64,000 nucleotides of DNA from Pseudoroseicyclus tamaricis (GCF_012070395.1 NZ_JAAFYS010000001.1:412001-476000); one strand, 5' to 3'. Positions 27,154 through 37,368 are shown, numbered from the stretch's first letter. Numbers and translations are program-made. The notes: generated by a model from the letters alone, not told the origin.

Positions 27154-27669
27154 ATGTTCGACACAATGACTCTTACCAAGCTGCTCGGCGGATTCGCGGG
27201 CACGTTTCTCGTCTTCCTGCTCGGCAATTGGGCGGCAGAAAGCGTGTACCACGTCGGCGGCCACGGCGAGTCGGAGCAGGCCTACGTGATCGAGGTCGTC
27301 GATGACGCCGACGCCGGCGCCGAGGAAGAGGAAGGCCCCGCTTTCGAGGAAGTCTATGCCAGCGCCGATCCCGCCGCGGGCGAAGGCCTCTTCCGCAACT
27401 GTCGCTCCTGCCACGCGGTGGAGCCGGGTGAGAACATGACGGGCCCGACGCTCTACGGTGTCGTCGGCCGGCCGGTCGATGCGGTCGACGGCTACGCCTA
27501 TTCCGGCGCGCTCGAAGAACATGCCGACGTCTGGACGCCGGAAAACCTCAGCGCGTTCCTCGAGAACCCGCAGGGCTTCGCCCCGGGCACCAAGATGACC
27601 TACGCGGGCATGCGGTCCGTCCAGGATCGGGCCGACATCATCGCCTGGCTCGACTCGCTCGACGGCTGA
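27154..27669 (+). CDS. cycM: Membrane-anchored c-type cytochrome (CycM/c552-like)
   Basis: This is a 171-residue electron carrier. The N-terminal transmembrane anchor (about 8-28, FAGTFLVFLLGNWAAES) precedes an acidic linker. The class I cytochrome c domain has the heme motif CRSCH (around residue 83), GPTLYGVVGRPVDAVDGYAYS and GTKMTYAGM with the axial Met. Cytochromes of this type link the bc1 complex to cytochrome oxidase. It is divergent from pheA and followed by a terminator. The acidic linker of about 30 residues is typical of the family. Confidence 0.93.
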   Translation: MFDTMTLTKLLGGFAGTFLVFLLGNWAAESVYHVGGHGESEQAYVIEVVDDADAGAEEEEGPAFEEVYASADPAAGEGLFRNCRSCHAVEPGENMTGPTLYGVVGRPVDAVDGYAYSGALEEHADVWTPENLSAFLENPQGFAPGTKMTYAGMRSVQDRADIIAWLDSLDG

Positions 27670-27691
27670 CGCCCCGTACAACCGGTTGTGC

Positions 27692-27724
27692 AACGCCCGG
27701 CGCCCGAAAGGGGCCGGGCGTTTT
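27692..27724 (+). terminator. Intrinsic terminator after cycM
   Basis: AACGCCCGGC (27692-27701) pairs perfectly with GCCGGGCGTT (27713-27722) around an 11-nt loop, and four T residues (27721-27724) close it. Confidence 0.9.
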
Positions 27725-27861
27725 GCTGTGCGGGGGAGGGCGGCGCAGGCGGGCGCGGCCGGCGCTCACGGCCCGTTGACGCAATCTCAACTTGAATGTC
27801 GTCGCTTCGGCCCATTAGCCTGCTGGCAAGGTTAGTCACCCGTTCATGACAGGAGTGCGTC

Positions 27862-29886
27862 ATGCCTCATCGACCCACCCGATCCCTTCGCCAGCAGCGC
27901 GCCGAAGCGCGCGTCGCCGCGGTGGAAGCGCCCTGGCGCCTCGCGCTCGCCACCGGCGCCGGCCTCGCCGCGCTGCTGGCCGCCGGCGCGCTCCGCGCGC
28001 AGGACGATGCGGCGGGCGGTGAGGAGATGGCCACCGAAGAGGCCGCGGGCGAGGCGGAGTTCCGCGTGCCCGAGGGCGCCACGCTCAGCGAGCGAGACGG
28101 CGTGCAGACGATCATCACCCACGGCTATTCCAACTTCGGCGATCTGGCCCTGCCGGCGGATTTCGAGCACCTGCCTTACGTGAACCCCGACGCGCCGAAG
28201 GGCGGCGAAATCTCGATCTGGGCGCAGGGCACCTTCGACAACCTCAACCCCTATGCCACCAAGGAGGGCCGTCCCGGCGCGCTCTCCACCATCGGGTTCG
28301 AGAGCATCCTGCAAGGCACGGCCGACGAGGTCGGGGCGAGTTACTGCTATCTCTGCACCACGATGGAATACCCGGCCGATTTCGACGAGCGCGACTGGGT
28401 GATCTTCAACCTGCGCGACGACGTCACCTTCTCCGACGGGGAACCGATGACGGCCGAGGACATCGTCTTCAGCCACAACATCTCCATCGAGCAGGGCACC
28501 GTGAGCTTCGCCTCCGTCGTCAGCCAGATGATCCCCGAGGTGGAGGCGCTGGACGATTACACCGTCCGCTTCCGCTTCGGCGAGGACTTCTCCCCGAACA
28601 ACACGATCAGCCAGGCCGGCACCGTGCTCGCGCGTCCGCAGCACTGGTACGAGGAGACGGGCGCCCGGCTCGATGAATCCAGCTTCGAGATCCCGCCGGG
28701 CACCGGCGCCTACGAGCTCGACAGCTACGACATCAACCAGCAGATCATCTACACCAAGGTTGACGACTGGTGGGGGGAGGACATCCCTTTCAACCGTGGC
28801 CGCGACAACTACGACACCATCCGTGTGGAATACTTCGCCGACACGACCGCCGCCTTCGAGGCGTTCAAGGCCGGCGAATTCACCTTCCGGCAGGAGAACT
28901 CCTCGCTGAACTGGGCCACGAGCTACGATTTCCCCGCGCTCGAGAACGACTGGGTGGTGAGGGAAGAGCTGCCCGATGGCAGCCTGCCGAATGCCACCGG
29001 CTTCATCTTCAACATGGAGTCCGGCAAGTTCGAGGATCGCCGCGTCCGTCAGGCGCTGGCGCTGATGTACAACTTCACCTGGACGAACGACACGCTCCAG
29101 TACGGCCTCTTCCAGCAGCGTGAGAGCTTCTGGGAAGGCAGCGACTTCGAGGCAGAGGGCGTGCCCGAGGGGCGTGAGCTGGAGCTGCTGGAGACGGTCG
29201 CCGACATGATCGACCCGTCGATCCTGACGGACGAGGTGACGATGCCGCACACCTCGGGCGAGAGCCAGCTCGACCGGCGCAACCTCGGCCAGGCGCTGAC
29301 CCTGCTGGAAGAGGCGGGCTACGTCGTCGAGAACGGGGTGATGATGACCCCGGAGGGCGAGCCCTTCACGGTGGAGTTCCTCTTCTACTCCCCGGCCTTC
29401 GACCGCATCCTCATCCCTTATGTCGACAATCTCAGGGCGCTGGGCATCGACGCCAGCTACGAGCGGATCGACGACAGCAACTACACCGAGCGGCTCGAGA
29501 CCTACGATTACGACATGACCTTCGCGAGCTACAATGTGGGTCTCGAGGAGGGCGAGAGCCTCGGCCAGCGCTTCGGCTCCGACGGGCAGGGCGACGTCTT
29601 CAACCCCGCCAACTACGCCAACCCCGCCGTGGACGCTCTGATCCCCTACGTGGCCAATGCCAGCAGCCGCGAGGAGATGGCTGCCGGCGTGCGCGCCATC
29701 GACCGGATCATGCGCTACGACATGTGGATGGTGCCGGTCTGGTACCTCGGCAAGCACTGGGTTGCCTATTACGACTTCTATCGCCACCCCGAGGAGCTGC
29801 CGCCCTACGCGCTGGGCCAGCTCGACTTCTGGTGGATCGACGAAGCGGCCTACGACAATCTCCGCGCCGAAGGGGCGTTCCGGTAA
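27862..29886 (+). CDS. yejA: Extracellular solute-binding protein, YejA-like (family 5)
   Basis: This is the periplasmic component of an oligopeptide/microcin-C-type ABC importer, 674 residues. The N-terminus has an unusually long n-region before the hydrophobic core LALATGAGLAALLAAGALRA. Signal cleavage near AQDDAA is plausible. SBP_bac_5 features include LPYVNPDAPKGGEISIWAQGTFDNLNPY, DVTFSDGEPMTAEDIVFS and VPVWYLGKHW. ATG 27862 follows GGAGTGCGTC. It is followed by yejB (57 nt), yejE and yejF, completing the importer. Confidence 0.93.
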   Translation: MPHRPTRSLRQQRAEARVAAVEAPWRLALATGAGLAALLAAGALRAQDDAAGGEEMATEEAAGEAEFRVPEGATLSERDGVQTIITHGYSNFGDLALPADFEHLPYVNPDAPKGGEISIWAQGTFDNLNPYATKEGRPGALSTIGFESILQGTADEVGASYCYLCTTMEYPADFDERDWVIFNLRDDVTFSDGEPMTAEDIVFSHNISIEQGTVSFASVVSQMIPEVEALDDYTVRFRFGEDFSPNNTISQAGTVLARPQHWYEETGARLDESSFEIPPGTGAYELDSYDINQQIIYTKVDDWWGEDIPFNRGRDNYDTIRVEYFADTTAAFEAFKAGEFTFRQENSSLNWATSYDFPALENDWVVREELPDGSLPNATGFIFNMESGKFEDRRVRQALALMYNFTWTNDTLQYGLFQQRESFWEGSDFEAEGVPEGRELELLETVADMIDPSILTDEVTMPHTSGESQLDRRNLGQALTLLEEAGYVVENGVMMTPEGEPFTVEFLFYSPAFDRILIPYVDNLRALGIDASYERIDDSNYTERLETYDYDMTFASYNVGLEEGESLGQRFGSDGQGDVFNPANYANPAVDALIPYVANASSREEMAAGVRAIDRIMRYDMWMVPVWYLGKHWVAYYDFYRHPEELPPYALGQLDFWWIDEAAYDNLRAEGAFR

Positions 29887-29942
29887 CGGAACGCCGCCAC
29901 TCCCGGCTGACGCTGTAACCACCGGCCTTCCGAAGGGAAAGC

Positions 29943-31043
29943 ATGGGCGCCTATATCATTCGCCGATTGCTGCTCGTGATCCCGACGCTGTTCGGCATCA
30001 TGGTCATCAACTTCGTGCTCGTGCAGTTCGTGCCCGGCGGCCCGATCGAGCAGGTCATCGCGCAGATGCAGGGCCGCGGCGACGTCTTCGAGACGATCGC
30101 CGGCGGCTCGGGTGACATCTCGCTCGGCGAGCAGTCGGAGAGCTCCGGCAGCTCCACCAACTCCGATTACATCGGCGCCCGCGGCCTGCCGCCGGATTTC
30201 ATCGCTCAGCTGGAGAGGGAGTTCGGCTTCGACAAGCCGCCGCTCGAGCGTTTCATCGACATGATGTGGAACTACATCCGCTTCGACTTCGGCGAGAGCT
30301 ACTTCCGCTCCATCTCCGTCGTCGACCTGGTGCTGGAGAAGCTGCCTGTTTCCATCTCGCTCGGGCTCTGGTCGACGCTGATCGCCTACATCGTCTCGAT
30401 CCCGCTCGGCATCCGCAAGGCGGTGAAGGACGGCACGCCCTTCGATACCTGGACGTCCGGCGCCATCATCGTCGGCTACGCCATCCCCGGCTTCCTCTTC
30501 GCGATCCTGCTGATCGTGCTCTTCGCCGGCGGCAGCTACTGGCGCATCTTCCCGCTGCGCGGGCTGACCAGCAGTGATTTCGACAGCCTCAGCCTCGGCG
30601 CCAAGGTGCTCGATTACCTCTGGCACATCACCCTGCCGGTCTTCGCCGGGCTCATCGGCGCCTTCGCGGGCCTGACGATGCTGACGAAGAACTCCTTCCT
30701 CGACGAGATCAAGAAGCAGTACGTCATGACCGCCCGCGCCAAGGGTCTGACGGAGCGGCGCGTGCTCTACGGCCACGTCTTCCGCAACGCCATGCTGATC
30801 GTCATCTCCGGCTTTCCGGCGCTGTTCATCAGCGTCTTCTTCGGCGGCAGCCTGATCATCGAGACGCTGTTCTCGCTCGACGGGCTGGGGCGGCTCGGCT
30901 TCGAGGCGGCCGTGGCGCGGGATTACCCGGTGGTCTTCGGCACGCTCTTCGCTTTTTCGCTGATGGGGCTGGTGATCGGGATCGTCACCGACATCACCTA
31001 CATGTTCATCGATCCGCGCATCGATTTCGGGACACGCCGATGA
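29943..31043 (+). CDS. yejB: ABC importer permease YejB
   Basis: This is a BPD_transp_1-family permease, 366 residues. The N-terminus [23 protein letters not shown] is typical of the OppB/YejB class. The EAA loop reads [23 protein letters not shown] (around 265-287). About six transmembrane segments are visible. A Ser/Gly-rich insertion at about 60-80 matches YejB-type proteins. It overlaps yejE by 4 nt (ATGA at 31040). Confidence 0.94.
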   Translation: MGAYIIRRLLLVIPTLFGIMVINFVLVQFVPGGPIEQVIAQMQGRGDVFETIAGGSGDISLGEQSESSGSSTNSDYIGARGLPPDFIAQLEREFGFDKPPLERFIDMMWNYIRFDFGESYFRSISVVDLVLEKLPVSISLGLWSTLIAYIVSIPLGIRKAVKDGTPFDTWTSGAIIVGYAIPGFLFAILLIVLFAGGSYWRIFPLRGLTSSDFDSLSLGAKVLDYLWHITLPVFAGLIGAFAGLTMLTKNSFLDEIKKQYVMTARAKGLTERRVLYGHVFRNAMLIVISGFPALFISVFFGGSLIIETLFSLDGLGRLGFEAAVARDYPVVFGTLFAFSLMGLVIGIVTDITYMFIDPRIDFGTRR

Positions 31044-32257
31044 GCCACGCAGACGACAGGCGCGAGACGATCGACGAGCCGATGCGCGAGGCGGCGGCGA
31101 CGCCCTTCGGCGCCGGCATCCATGCGCCGACCCCGCCGCAGGTGCAGCGCCGCCGGCTCAGCCCGCTCAACCAGCGACGCTGGCGCAACTTCCGCCGCAA
31201 CCGGCGGGCGCTGTGGTCGCTGATCATCTTCTGCGTGCTCTTCACCATCTCGCTCTTCGCCGAGTTCGTGGCCAACGATCACCCCATCGCGGTGCAGTAC
31301 CGCGGCGAGTGGCGGATGCCGATCTTCTCCTTCTACTCGGAGAGGGACTTCGGCGGCGATTTCCCGACGGAGGCGGATTACGCCAGCCCCGAGGTGCAGT
31401 GCCTCATCCGCACCGGCGGCCTCAGGGAGTGCTTCGACGATCCCGTCGGCCTGCGGGAGGCTGCCATCGCGGGTGACGTGGAGATCGAGGGCTTCGAGCG
31501 CGGCCGCATCCTCTGGCCGATCATCCCCTATGCCTACGACACCATCGTCGACGTGGGCGGCGTCGCCCCGGCGGAGCCCTCCGCCGACAACTGGCTGGGG
31601 ACCGATGACACCAAGCGCGACGTGGTGGCGCGGGTGATCTACGGCTTCCGCCTGTCGATCTTCTACGCGATCATCGTCACCACCCTGACCTCGCTGATCG
31701 GCATCATCGCCGGCGCGGTGCAGGGCTATTTCGGCGGGTGGACGGATCTTCTGTTCCAGCGCTTCATCGAGATCTGGACGGGCACGCCCTCGATCTACGT
31801 TATCATCATCGTCTTCGCGATACTGGGACGAAGTTTCTGGCTGCTGGTCTTCCTCTCCGTCCTCTTCGGCTGGCCGGCGCTGGTGGGCGTGGTGCGGGCG
31901 GAGTTCCTGCGCGCGCGGAACTTCGAGTATGTGCGCGCCGCCAAGGCGCTCGGCGTCAGCAACTGGACGATCATGTTCCGGCACATGCTGCCCAACGCCA
32001 TGGTCGCCACCGTCACCATGCTGCCCTTCATCATCACCGGCGCCATCGGCTCCCTCGCCGCGCTCGACTTCCTCGGCTTCGGCCTGCCCTCGTCGGCGCC
32101 CTCGCTGGGTGAGCTGACCCTTCAGGCCAAGCAGAACCTGCAGGCGCCGTGGCTCGGCTTCACCGCCTTCTTCACCTTCGCCATTATGCTCACCCTCCTC
32201 GTCTTCATCTTCGAGGGGGTGCGCGATGCCTTCGACCCGAGGAAAACCTTCGCATGA
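31040..32257 (+). CDS. yejE: ABC importer permease YejE
   Basis: This is the second permease, 405 residues. It has an N-terminal extension rich in Arg (about 1-55), TM1 at [20 protein letters not shown], and a large periplasmic insert containing a Cys pair (about 115-135). [25 protein letters not shown] precedes the permease core. The EAA-type loop reads [23 protein letters not shown]. The C-terminus ends [15 protein letters not shown], typical for the OppC/YejE class. Its stop overlaps the yejF start by 4 nt. Confidence 0.94.
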   Translation: MSHADDRRETIDEPMREAAATPFGAGIHAPTPPQVQRRRLSPLNQRRWRNFRRNRRALWSLIIFCVLFTISLFAEFVANDHPIAVQYRGEWRMPIFSFYSERDFGGDFPTEADYASPEVQCLIRTGGLRECFDDPVGLREAAIAGDVEIEGFERGRILWPIIPYAYDTIVDVGGVAPAEPSADNWLGTDDTKRDVVARVIYGFRLSIFYAIIVTTLTSLIGIIAGAVQGYFGGWTDLLFQRFIEIWTGTPSIYVIIIVFAILGRSFWLLVFLSVLFGWPALVGVVRAEFLRARNFEYVRAAKALGVSNWTIMFRHMLPNAMVATVTMLPFIITGAIGSLAALDFLGFGLPSSAPSLGELTLQAKQNLQAPWLGFTAFFTFAIMLTLLVFIFEGVRDAFDPRKTFA

Positions 32258-33840
32258 GTTCCGTCCTCGACGTGACAGACCTGACGGTCGATTTCCGTCA
32301 GGACGGGCGGCGCATCCCCGCGGTGAAGGGGGTGAGCTTCGCCATCGAGCGGGGCGAGACGGTGGCCCTCGTCGGCGAATCCGGCTCCGGCAAGTCCGTC
32401 ACCGCCCTCTCCACCGTGCAGCTCCTCGGCGACAATGCCGAGGTGGGCGGCCACGTGCGCTTCGGCGGGACGGACATGGTGAGCGCGAGTGACGCGCAGT
32501 TGCGCGAGGTGCGGGGCAACGGCATCTCCTTCATCTTTCAGGAGCCGATGACCTCCCTCAACCCGCTGCACACGCTGGAAAAGCAGCTGCGCGAGGTGAT
32601 CGAGCTGCACCAGGGCCTGCGCGGCGAGGCCGTCAGAGCCCGCATCATCGAGCTGCTGCAGCGCGTCGGCATCCGCGAGGCGGAGAGCCGGCTGACGGCC
32701 TATCCGCACCAGCTCTCCGGCGGGCAGCGGCAGCGGGTGATGATCGCCATGGCGCTGGCCAACAACCCCGAGCTGCTCATCGCCGATGAGCCGACGACGG
32801 CGCTCGACGTGACGATCCAGGCGCAGATCCTCGACCTCCTGGCCGAGATCAAGCGCGACGTCGGCATGTCGATGCTCTTCATCACCCATGACCTCGGCAT
32901 CGTGCGCCGCATCGCCGACCGGGTCTGCGTGATGAAGGATGGCGAGATCGTCGAGGAGGGCCCGGTGGAGCAAATCTTCACCTCGCCCGAGCACCCCTAC
33001 ACGCAGATGCTCCTCGCCGCCGAGACGGCCGGCCGCCCCGTGCCGGTGCCGGCGGAGGCGAAGACGATCCTGCAGACGGAGCATCTGAAGATCTGGTTCC
33101 CCATCCACCAGGGCCTGCTGAAGCGTACCGTCGGCCACGTGAAGGCGGTCAACGACGCCAACCTCACCGTTCGCGCCGGCGAGACGCTTGGCGTGGTGGG
33201 CGAATCGGGGTCCGGCAAGACGACGCTGGCGCTGGCGATCCTGCGGCTGATCGATTGCGAGGGCCGCGTCGTCTTCCTCGGCAACGAGATCGCCGACCTG
33301 ACGCCCCGGCAGATGCGCCCGCACCGCAAGGAGATGCAGATCGTCTTCCAGGATCCGTTCGGCTCCCTCAGCCCCCGCATGACGGTGGCGGAGATCATCG
33401 CGGAGGGGCTGGGTGTCCACGGGGTGGAGCGGGGGCAGAACAAGCGCCAGATGGTGGCGGAGATCATGGCCGAGGTCGGGCTCGACCCGGCGACGATGGA
33501 TCGCTACCCGCACGAGTTCTCCGGCGGCCAGCGCCAGCGCATCGCCGTCGCCCGCGCCCTGATCCTGCGCCCGCAGCTCATCGTCCTCGACGAGCCGACC
33601 TCGGCGCTCGACATGTCCGTGCAGGTGCAGATCGTGCAGCTCCTGCGCGACCTGCAGCAGCGCCACGGCCTCGCCTATCTCTTCATCTCGCATGATCTGA
33701 AGGTCGTCCGCGCCCTCAGCCACCGCATCATGGTGATGAAGGAGGGCGACGTGGTCGAAGAGGGCTCGGCCGACGCCATCTTCGACGCCCCGCAGAACGA
33801 CTACACCAAAGCCCTCATGAGCGCCGCCTTCGTCCGCTGA
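32254..33840 (+). CDS. yejF: Tandem-ATPase ABC protein YejF
   Basis: This is the ATP-hydrolysing subunit, with two full ABC domains in one chain of 528 residues. Domain 1 has Walker [10 protein letters not shown], signature [15 protein letters not shown] and Walker [13 protein letters not shown]. Domain 2 has Walker [10 protein letters not shown] (about 317-325), signature [15 protein letters not shown] and Walker [13 protein letters not shown]. The oligopeptide-importer C-terminal region follows domain 1. ATG 32254 overlaps the yejE stop (ATGA). A terminator follows at 33858. Confidence 0.96.
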   Translation: MSSVLDVTDLTVDFRQDGRRIPAVKGVSFAIERGETVALVGESGSGKSVTALSTVQLLGDNAEVGGHVRFGGTDMVSASDAQLREVRGNGISFIFQEPMTSLNPLHTLEKQLREVIELHQGLRGEAVRARIIELLQRVGIREAESRLTAYPHQLSGGQRQRVMIAMALANNPELLIADEPTTALDVTIQAQILDLLAEIKRDVGMSMLFITHDLGIVRRIADRVCVMKDGEIVEEGPVEQIFTSPEHPYTQMLLAAETAGRPVPVPAEAKTILQTEHLKIWFPIHQGLLKRTVGHVKAVNDANLTVRAGETLGVVGESGSGKTTLALAILRLIDCEGRVVFLGNEIADLTPRQMRPHRKEMQIVFQDPFGSLSPRMTVAEIIAEGLGVHGVERGQNKRQMVAEIMAEVGLDPATMDRYPHEFSGGQRQRIAVARALILRPQLIVLDEPTSALDMSVQVQIVQLLRDLQQRHGLAYLFISHDLKVVRALSHRIMVMKEGDVVEEGSADAIFDAPQNDYTKALMSAAFVR

Positions 33841-33857
33841 CGCCGCGCCCCGGCCAA

Positions 33858-33897
33858 CAAAAAGGGCGGCACGCTGACCGTCCCGCCCCCTTTCTTT
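33858..33897 (+). terminator. Intrinsic terminator after yejF
   Basis: An A-run, then GGGCGG (33864-33869) and ACG pairing with CGT and CCGCCC (33883-33888), is followed by TTTCTTT. The A-rich 5' flank makes it potentially bidirectional, serving the carboxypeptidase gene on the other strand too. Confidence 0.82.
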
Positions 33898-34009
33898 GGT
33901 CCTAAAAATCCCTGGGGGTCGCCATTGGCGCGCCATCGGTCCGAGCGACAATGGCGGCGGGGCTGGCCCCCGGTCCTGCCGCCTCAGCCGGGCGCAGCGG
34001 CCGGCCCGG

Positions 34010-35542
34010 TCAGCTCTCCGCCCCGATCATGAAGCACGTCGTCCCGCGCGCCTGCAGTCGCCGGCAGGCGAGGTCGGCGCCTTCGCGGGTCAGCCCCATG
34101 AAGTTCGCGTCGTACCCGGTGGAGCCCTGCACCACGCGGCGTAGGGAGCCTTCCAGCGTCACCGTCTCGGCCAGCGCCACGCGGATCAGCACGCGCTCGG
34201 CCTCCCCGCGGGAGTTGTAGCGGCCGACGTTGATGCCCCAGGTATGCCCGCCGGAGGTGGACAGGCGGGTGACGATCTCCGGCTCCGCCTCGGGCACGTC
34301 GCCCGGCTCGATGGCCTCGGCCGTCATGATCAGCTCCGCCGGGCGGGCCGGCGGCGGGGTTGCCTCGACGGGCGCCAGCTCCGTCGGCGCCAGCGCCGAG
34401 CCGGCGACGACGAGCGTGCCGTCCGGCGCCGCGGCGGCATCGGGGCCGGAGCCCGCGGAGGCGGCGGAGATGATGGCATCGGCCAGCGCTTCGGCCACCG
34501 CGTCCGGGCTGCCGGAGGCGACGAGCGTGCCGGCGCCTCCCGGGCCTCCCGGCCGCGCCAGCGGGCGCAGCGAGCGGTTGATGATGCCCGAGACGCGAAT
34601 GGTCCGCGCGGCGGCGCCCTCCACCACGGGCGCGCCCGGCGGTGCCGTGGCCACCAGATCCGCCCCTTCGCGCAGCGTCACCGCCGGCGGCGGCTCGGGC
34701 CGGTTGAGGCGGGCGTTGCCGGGGGCGCGGGAGAAGCCCAGGTCCAGCAGTTCGGAGACCTTCTGGTTGCGCTGCGCCGTCGAGGTGCCGCCGAACACAG
34801 TGGCGATGATGCGCACGTTGCCGTGCTGGGCGCTGGCGGTGAGGTTGTAACCGGCGGCGTTGGTGAAGCCGGTCTTGATCCCGTCCGCGCCGGGGTAGCT
34901 GTCGAGGAAGCGGCGGTTGGTGTTGGAGACGGTGGCAATGCCCGCATCGGCCGTCCGCCGCGAGAAGAGGTTATAATACTGCGGGAAGTCATAGACCATG
35001 TGGCGCCCCAGCACGCTCATGTCGCGCGCCGTCGAGAGGTGCCCCTCGGCGGTCAGCCCGTTCATGTTGATGAAGGTGGTGCTGTTCATCCCCATCGCCC
35101 GGGCGGTGGCGTTCATCCGCCGCGCGAAGGCCTCCTGGCTGCCCGCCAGCGCCACGCCGATCGCCGTCGCCGCATCGTTGGCCGAGCGGACGGCGGCGGC
35201 GCGGATGAGGTAGCGCAGCCGGATCGACTGCCCCGACCGCAGCCCCAGCTTCGAGGGCGGCATGGCCGCCGCGTCGGAGGTGATGACGACCTCGGTATCG
35301 AGGCTGATCTCGCCCCGCTGCACCGCCTGGAACGCGATGTAGAGCGTCATCATCTTTGTGAGAGAGGCGGGGTGGAGCCTCGTGTCGGCGTTCTGCTCGA
35401 AGAGCACCTCGCCTGTCCGCGCGTCCATCACCAGCGCCGCGTAGGGAGCGGACCTCGCGGCCGATGGCGCGAGGAGCGCGGCGAAGAGCATGAATAGAAT
35501 CAGCAGGCCCAGACGGGCCGTCCGTACAGGGGATAGCGGCAT
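34010..35542 (-). CDS. D-alanyl-D-alanine carboxypeptidase (S11) with C-terminal SPOR domain
   Basis: This is a penicillin-binding-protein 5/6-type enzyme that trims the fifth residue of peptidoglycan stems in the periplasm. It has 510 residues. The signal peptide covers residues 1-31 (LGLLILFMLFAALLAPSAARSA). The active-site SxxK is S60-L-T-K63, SxN is in VRSANDAAT, and KTG is in DGIKTGFTNAAG. The Ala/Pro/Gly-rich linker after about 290 leads to a SPOR-like domain (about 430-510, HTWGINVGRYNSRGEAERVL) that would bind denuded septal glycan. This architecture is common in Rhodobacteraceae. Confidence 0.94.
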   Translation of the reverse strand: MPLSPVRTARLGLLILFMLFAALLAPSAARSAPYAALVMDARTGEVLFEQNADTRLHPASLTKMMTLYIAFQAVQRGEISLDTEVVITSDAAAMPPSKLGLRSGQSIRLRYLIRAAAVRSANDAATAIGVALAGSQEAFARRMNATARAMGMNSTTFINMNGLTAEGHLSTARDMSVLGRHMVYDFPQYYNLFSRRTADAGIATVSNTNRRFLDSYPGADGIKTGFTNAAGYNLTASAQHGNVRIIATVFGGTSTAQRNQKVSELLDLGFSRAPGNARLNRPEPPPAVTLREGADLVATAPPGAPVVEGAAARTIRVSGIINRSLRPLARPGGPGGAGTLVASGSPDAVAEALADAIISAASAGSGPDAAAAPDGTLVVAGSALAPTELAPVEATPPPARPAELIMTAEAIEPGDVPEAEPEIVTRLSTSGGHTWGINVGRYNSRGEAERVLIRVALAETVTLEGSLRRVVQGSTGYDANFMGLTREGADLACRRLQARGTTCFMIGAES

Positions 35543-35992
35543 GGTTTCACTGCCCGATTTTTTCTGCCTCGCGGCTCCGCTTCGTGGCGGATGCCATTGA
35601 TTGAGGTCACGCTAGCACGGCTCTTCGCCTCCCGAAACAGGTCTTTTGTCAGGCAGATGCGAGGTGAGGCTCATGTGCGGCACTCATGCCGGGGATGGGC
35701 TGTGATACAGGGGTTTGGGCGCCGCGAGGTCATGAAAACTCTAGCCATCTGGCGGACTTGTGGCGTCTGATGCGCGGCACAGCGGGTGCCGAACCCCGTG
35801 CCGAGCGGGGTGGCTAGTCCATCGGCACCCTCAACGGATTCGGCCCGCCGCGGATCAGCGACGGGCCAAACGATAAGCGCCGGCGATCCCTATCGGGACT
35901 CGGCCGGCGCCTGAATGGAGATGTCTGGGATACTGAGATTACGGCTCAGGGCAGAAGCCCGATCCGCGAGGGCGGCCCCTAAAGGCCGTCGC
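35543..35992. other. 450-bp gene-free region with multiple stable hairpins
   Basis: No convincing reading frame was seen. The region lies upstream of the carboxypeptidase gene (minus) and downstream of a small membrane-protein gene (minus). Its distal half folds into three consecutive perfect hairpins, given separately at 35775-35910. A CGGCA-CTCA-TGCCG hairpin lies near 35678-35691, and CGGCC-TTTAG-GGCCG-like pairing near 35972-35988 may end the small gene. Confidence 0.6.
35775..35910. ncRNA. Candidate structured RNA with alternative pairings
   Basis: GGGTGCCGA (35784-35792) pairs perfectly with TCGGCACCC (35822-35830). Enclosed in it, ACCCCG (35793-35798) pairs with CGGGGT (35806-35811). 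Next, GGCCCG (35842-35847) pairs with CGGGCC (35862-35867), then GCGCCGGC (35877-35884) pairs with GCCGGCGC (35903-35910), with TCCC/GGGA inside. An upstream CGGCAC (35775-35780) competes for GTGCCG. No T-runs follow, so these are not simple terminators. Strand is undetermined. It could be a leader, a small RNA or just a repeat. No known RNA family was recognised. Confidence 0.4.
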
Positions 35993-36220
35993 TCAGATCG
36001 AGGAGGGCACCGCGGCGCGGGCCTTCGGGCGCATCGCCAGTGAGGTCGGGGCCATAGCCATCACGATGATGGCGGCGACCGTCAGCGGCCAGAATGCGCA
36101 GGCAACGAAGGACAGGACGGCCTTGCGGGCATTGTATCCGGGTTTCGCGAAGCCTTCAGAGAAGGTCATTAAGAGCGCGAATGAGGCGACACCAAGGTAG
36201 AGGATTGTCAAGAAGGTCAT
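35993..36220 (-). CDS. Small two-helix membrane protein, unknown function
   Basis: This 75-residue protein starts at ATG 36220, with GGAG 9 nt upstream. An alternative TTG at 36277 would add 19 residues. It has two hydrophobic helices, LTILYLGVASFALLM (about 3-18) and VLSFVACAFWPLTVAAIIVMAM (about 34-55), separated by a short EGFAKPGYNARK loop. The tail is Ala/Lys/Pro-rich. The family was not recognised. Base composition here is less GC-rich than neighbouring genes. It stands alone. Confidence 0.65.
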   Translation of the reverse strand: MTFLTILYLGVASFALLMTFSEGFAKPGYNARKAVLSFVACAFWPLTVAAIIVMAMAPTSLAMRPKARAAVPSSI

Positions 36221-36277
36221 AACAATTGTCTCCAATGTGGCCAGAAGGGCGCTTGCCGCTACTGATTGTTTCGACAA

Positions 36278-36646
36278 TGCAGAGATCGACCCTTCTGTTC
36301 AATGTAAAATCAGACCGGGCGGGGATGGTGCCACCTGTATGTCCTGCGAATTTGAGTCGACTCAGACTCGAGACTGAGCCCAGAAGCCGAAATTTCGGGT
36401 TAATTGCAGAAGAAGCAGCGACTTAGCGCTTCGCCGGGTGTCGCTTGAGCCCGAAACACGAAGTGAAGCCGGGTTGCCTCCAGAACACACATCGAGCGCC
36501 GAACCTCGGCCTGCGCCGGCCCTATGGAGCCTCCGCGGCAGCGCGGACACGAGTCGCGCCGCCAGCCCAAGTGCCTGATGACGCGCTCAATTGTGGCGAG
36601 GAATCGACGCCCTACGCTTCCTACAGGCGGCCCGACACTCCGAAAC
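36278..36646. other. 370-bp region without a credible gene
   Basis: This region lies between the small membrane-protein gene and the HAD gene. It is more AT-rich than its surroundings, with several short inverted segments, for example GAGTCGACTC (36354-36363) and the GCGAC/GTCGC pair around 36416-36450. Frames at 36362-36550 and 36445-36975 look like chance frames. The composition hints at acquired or decayed DNA, but no recognisable remnant was found. Confidence 0.45.
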
Positions 36647-37342
36647 CTAGGCTCCCAGCAACCCGTCCACCAACTCCGGCAGCGCCTCGAGCGTCGCGAT
36701 CCGGTGGAAGCGGGGGCCGGCGGCCGGGTCCTCCGCCTCCTCTAGCGCCCAGGTCGTCTCGTGCGGCACGTGCACGCCGTGGGCGCCGGCAGCGAGGGCG
36801 GGGAGGATGTCGGACTTCATCGAGTTGCCGGCCATCAGCGCGAAGGTGCTGCCGGCGAAGAGGCGGGCGTAGGTCGCCTCCGTCTTGTCCGAGACGATCT
36901 CCACCGCGTCGAAGGCATCGCCGAGCCCGGACTGCGCCAGCTTGCGCTCCTGGTCCAATAGGTCGCCCTTGGTGATGAGGATCACGCGCCCCCGCTCGGC
37001 CAGCGCCGCCACCGCCTCCTCCGCGCCGGGGAGCAGCTCGATGGGGTGGCGCAGCATCTCCTGCCCGGCGGCGAGGATCTCGGCGATCACCGCGCCGGGG
37101 ACCTGCCTGTCCGTCACCTCCAGCGCCGTTTCGATCATCGACAGGGTGAAACCCTTGATGCCGAATCCATAGTGGCCGAGGTTGCGCCGCTCGGCGGCGA
37201 GGAGCTTCGCGCCCAGCGTCTCCACCTCCGCATGGTCGGCCAGAAGCCCTGCGAATCGCTCCTGCGTCAGGCGGAAGAACTTCTCGTTATGCCAGAGAGT
37301 ATCGTCAGCATCGAAGGCGAAGACGCGATTTGTGTCCCTCAC
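36647..37342 (-). CDS. HAD-superfamily hydrolase
   Basis: This is a 231-residue phosphatase-like protein. Motif I is [11 protein letters not shown] (about 8-18), with the nucleophile and acid/base Asp pair D-x-D. Motif II is RVILITKGD. Lys is in VEIVSDKT and motif IV is [15 protein letters not shown] helical cap lies between motifs I and II. I chose GTG 37342 because AAGGA lies 7 nt upstream. The longer frame to 37438 would overlap the clpS start. The substrate is not deducible. It is divergent from clpS. Confidence 0.88.
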   Translation of the reverse strand: MRDTNRVFAFDADDTLWHNEKFFRLTQERFAGLLADHAEVETLGAKLLAAERRNLGHYGFGIKGFTLSMIETALEVTDRQVPGAVIAEILAAGQEMLRHPIELLPGAEEAVAALAERGRVILITKGDLLDQERKLAQSGLGDAFDAVEIVSDKTEATYARLFAGSTFALMAGNSMKSDILPALAAGAHGVHVPHETTWALEEAEDPAAGPRFHRIATLEALPELVDGLLGA

Positions 37343-37368
37343 CGGCGCATCCTTGGGTAAACCGGCCT

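Noticed and set aside
27844-29922. 692-codon minus-strand frame opposite yejA
   Set aside because: The yejA frame has a signal peptide and family motifs. The antisense frame has none.
35775-35910. Identification as tmRNA, 6S RNA, RNase P RNA, SRP RNA or a known riboswitch
   Set aside because: Hallmark sequences of these families (for example GGTTCGA of tmRNA, GAGGAAAGTCC of RNase P, or the TPP and cobalamin boxes) were looked for and not found.
36226-36426. 66-codon plus-strand frame
   Set aside because: No clear ribosome site, family or composition typical of the genome's genes. It overlaps the start region of the small minus-strand gene.
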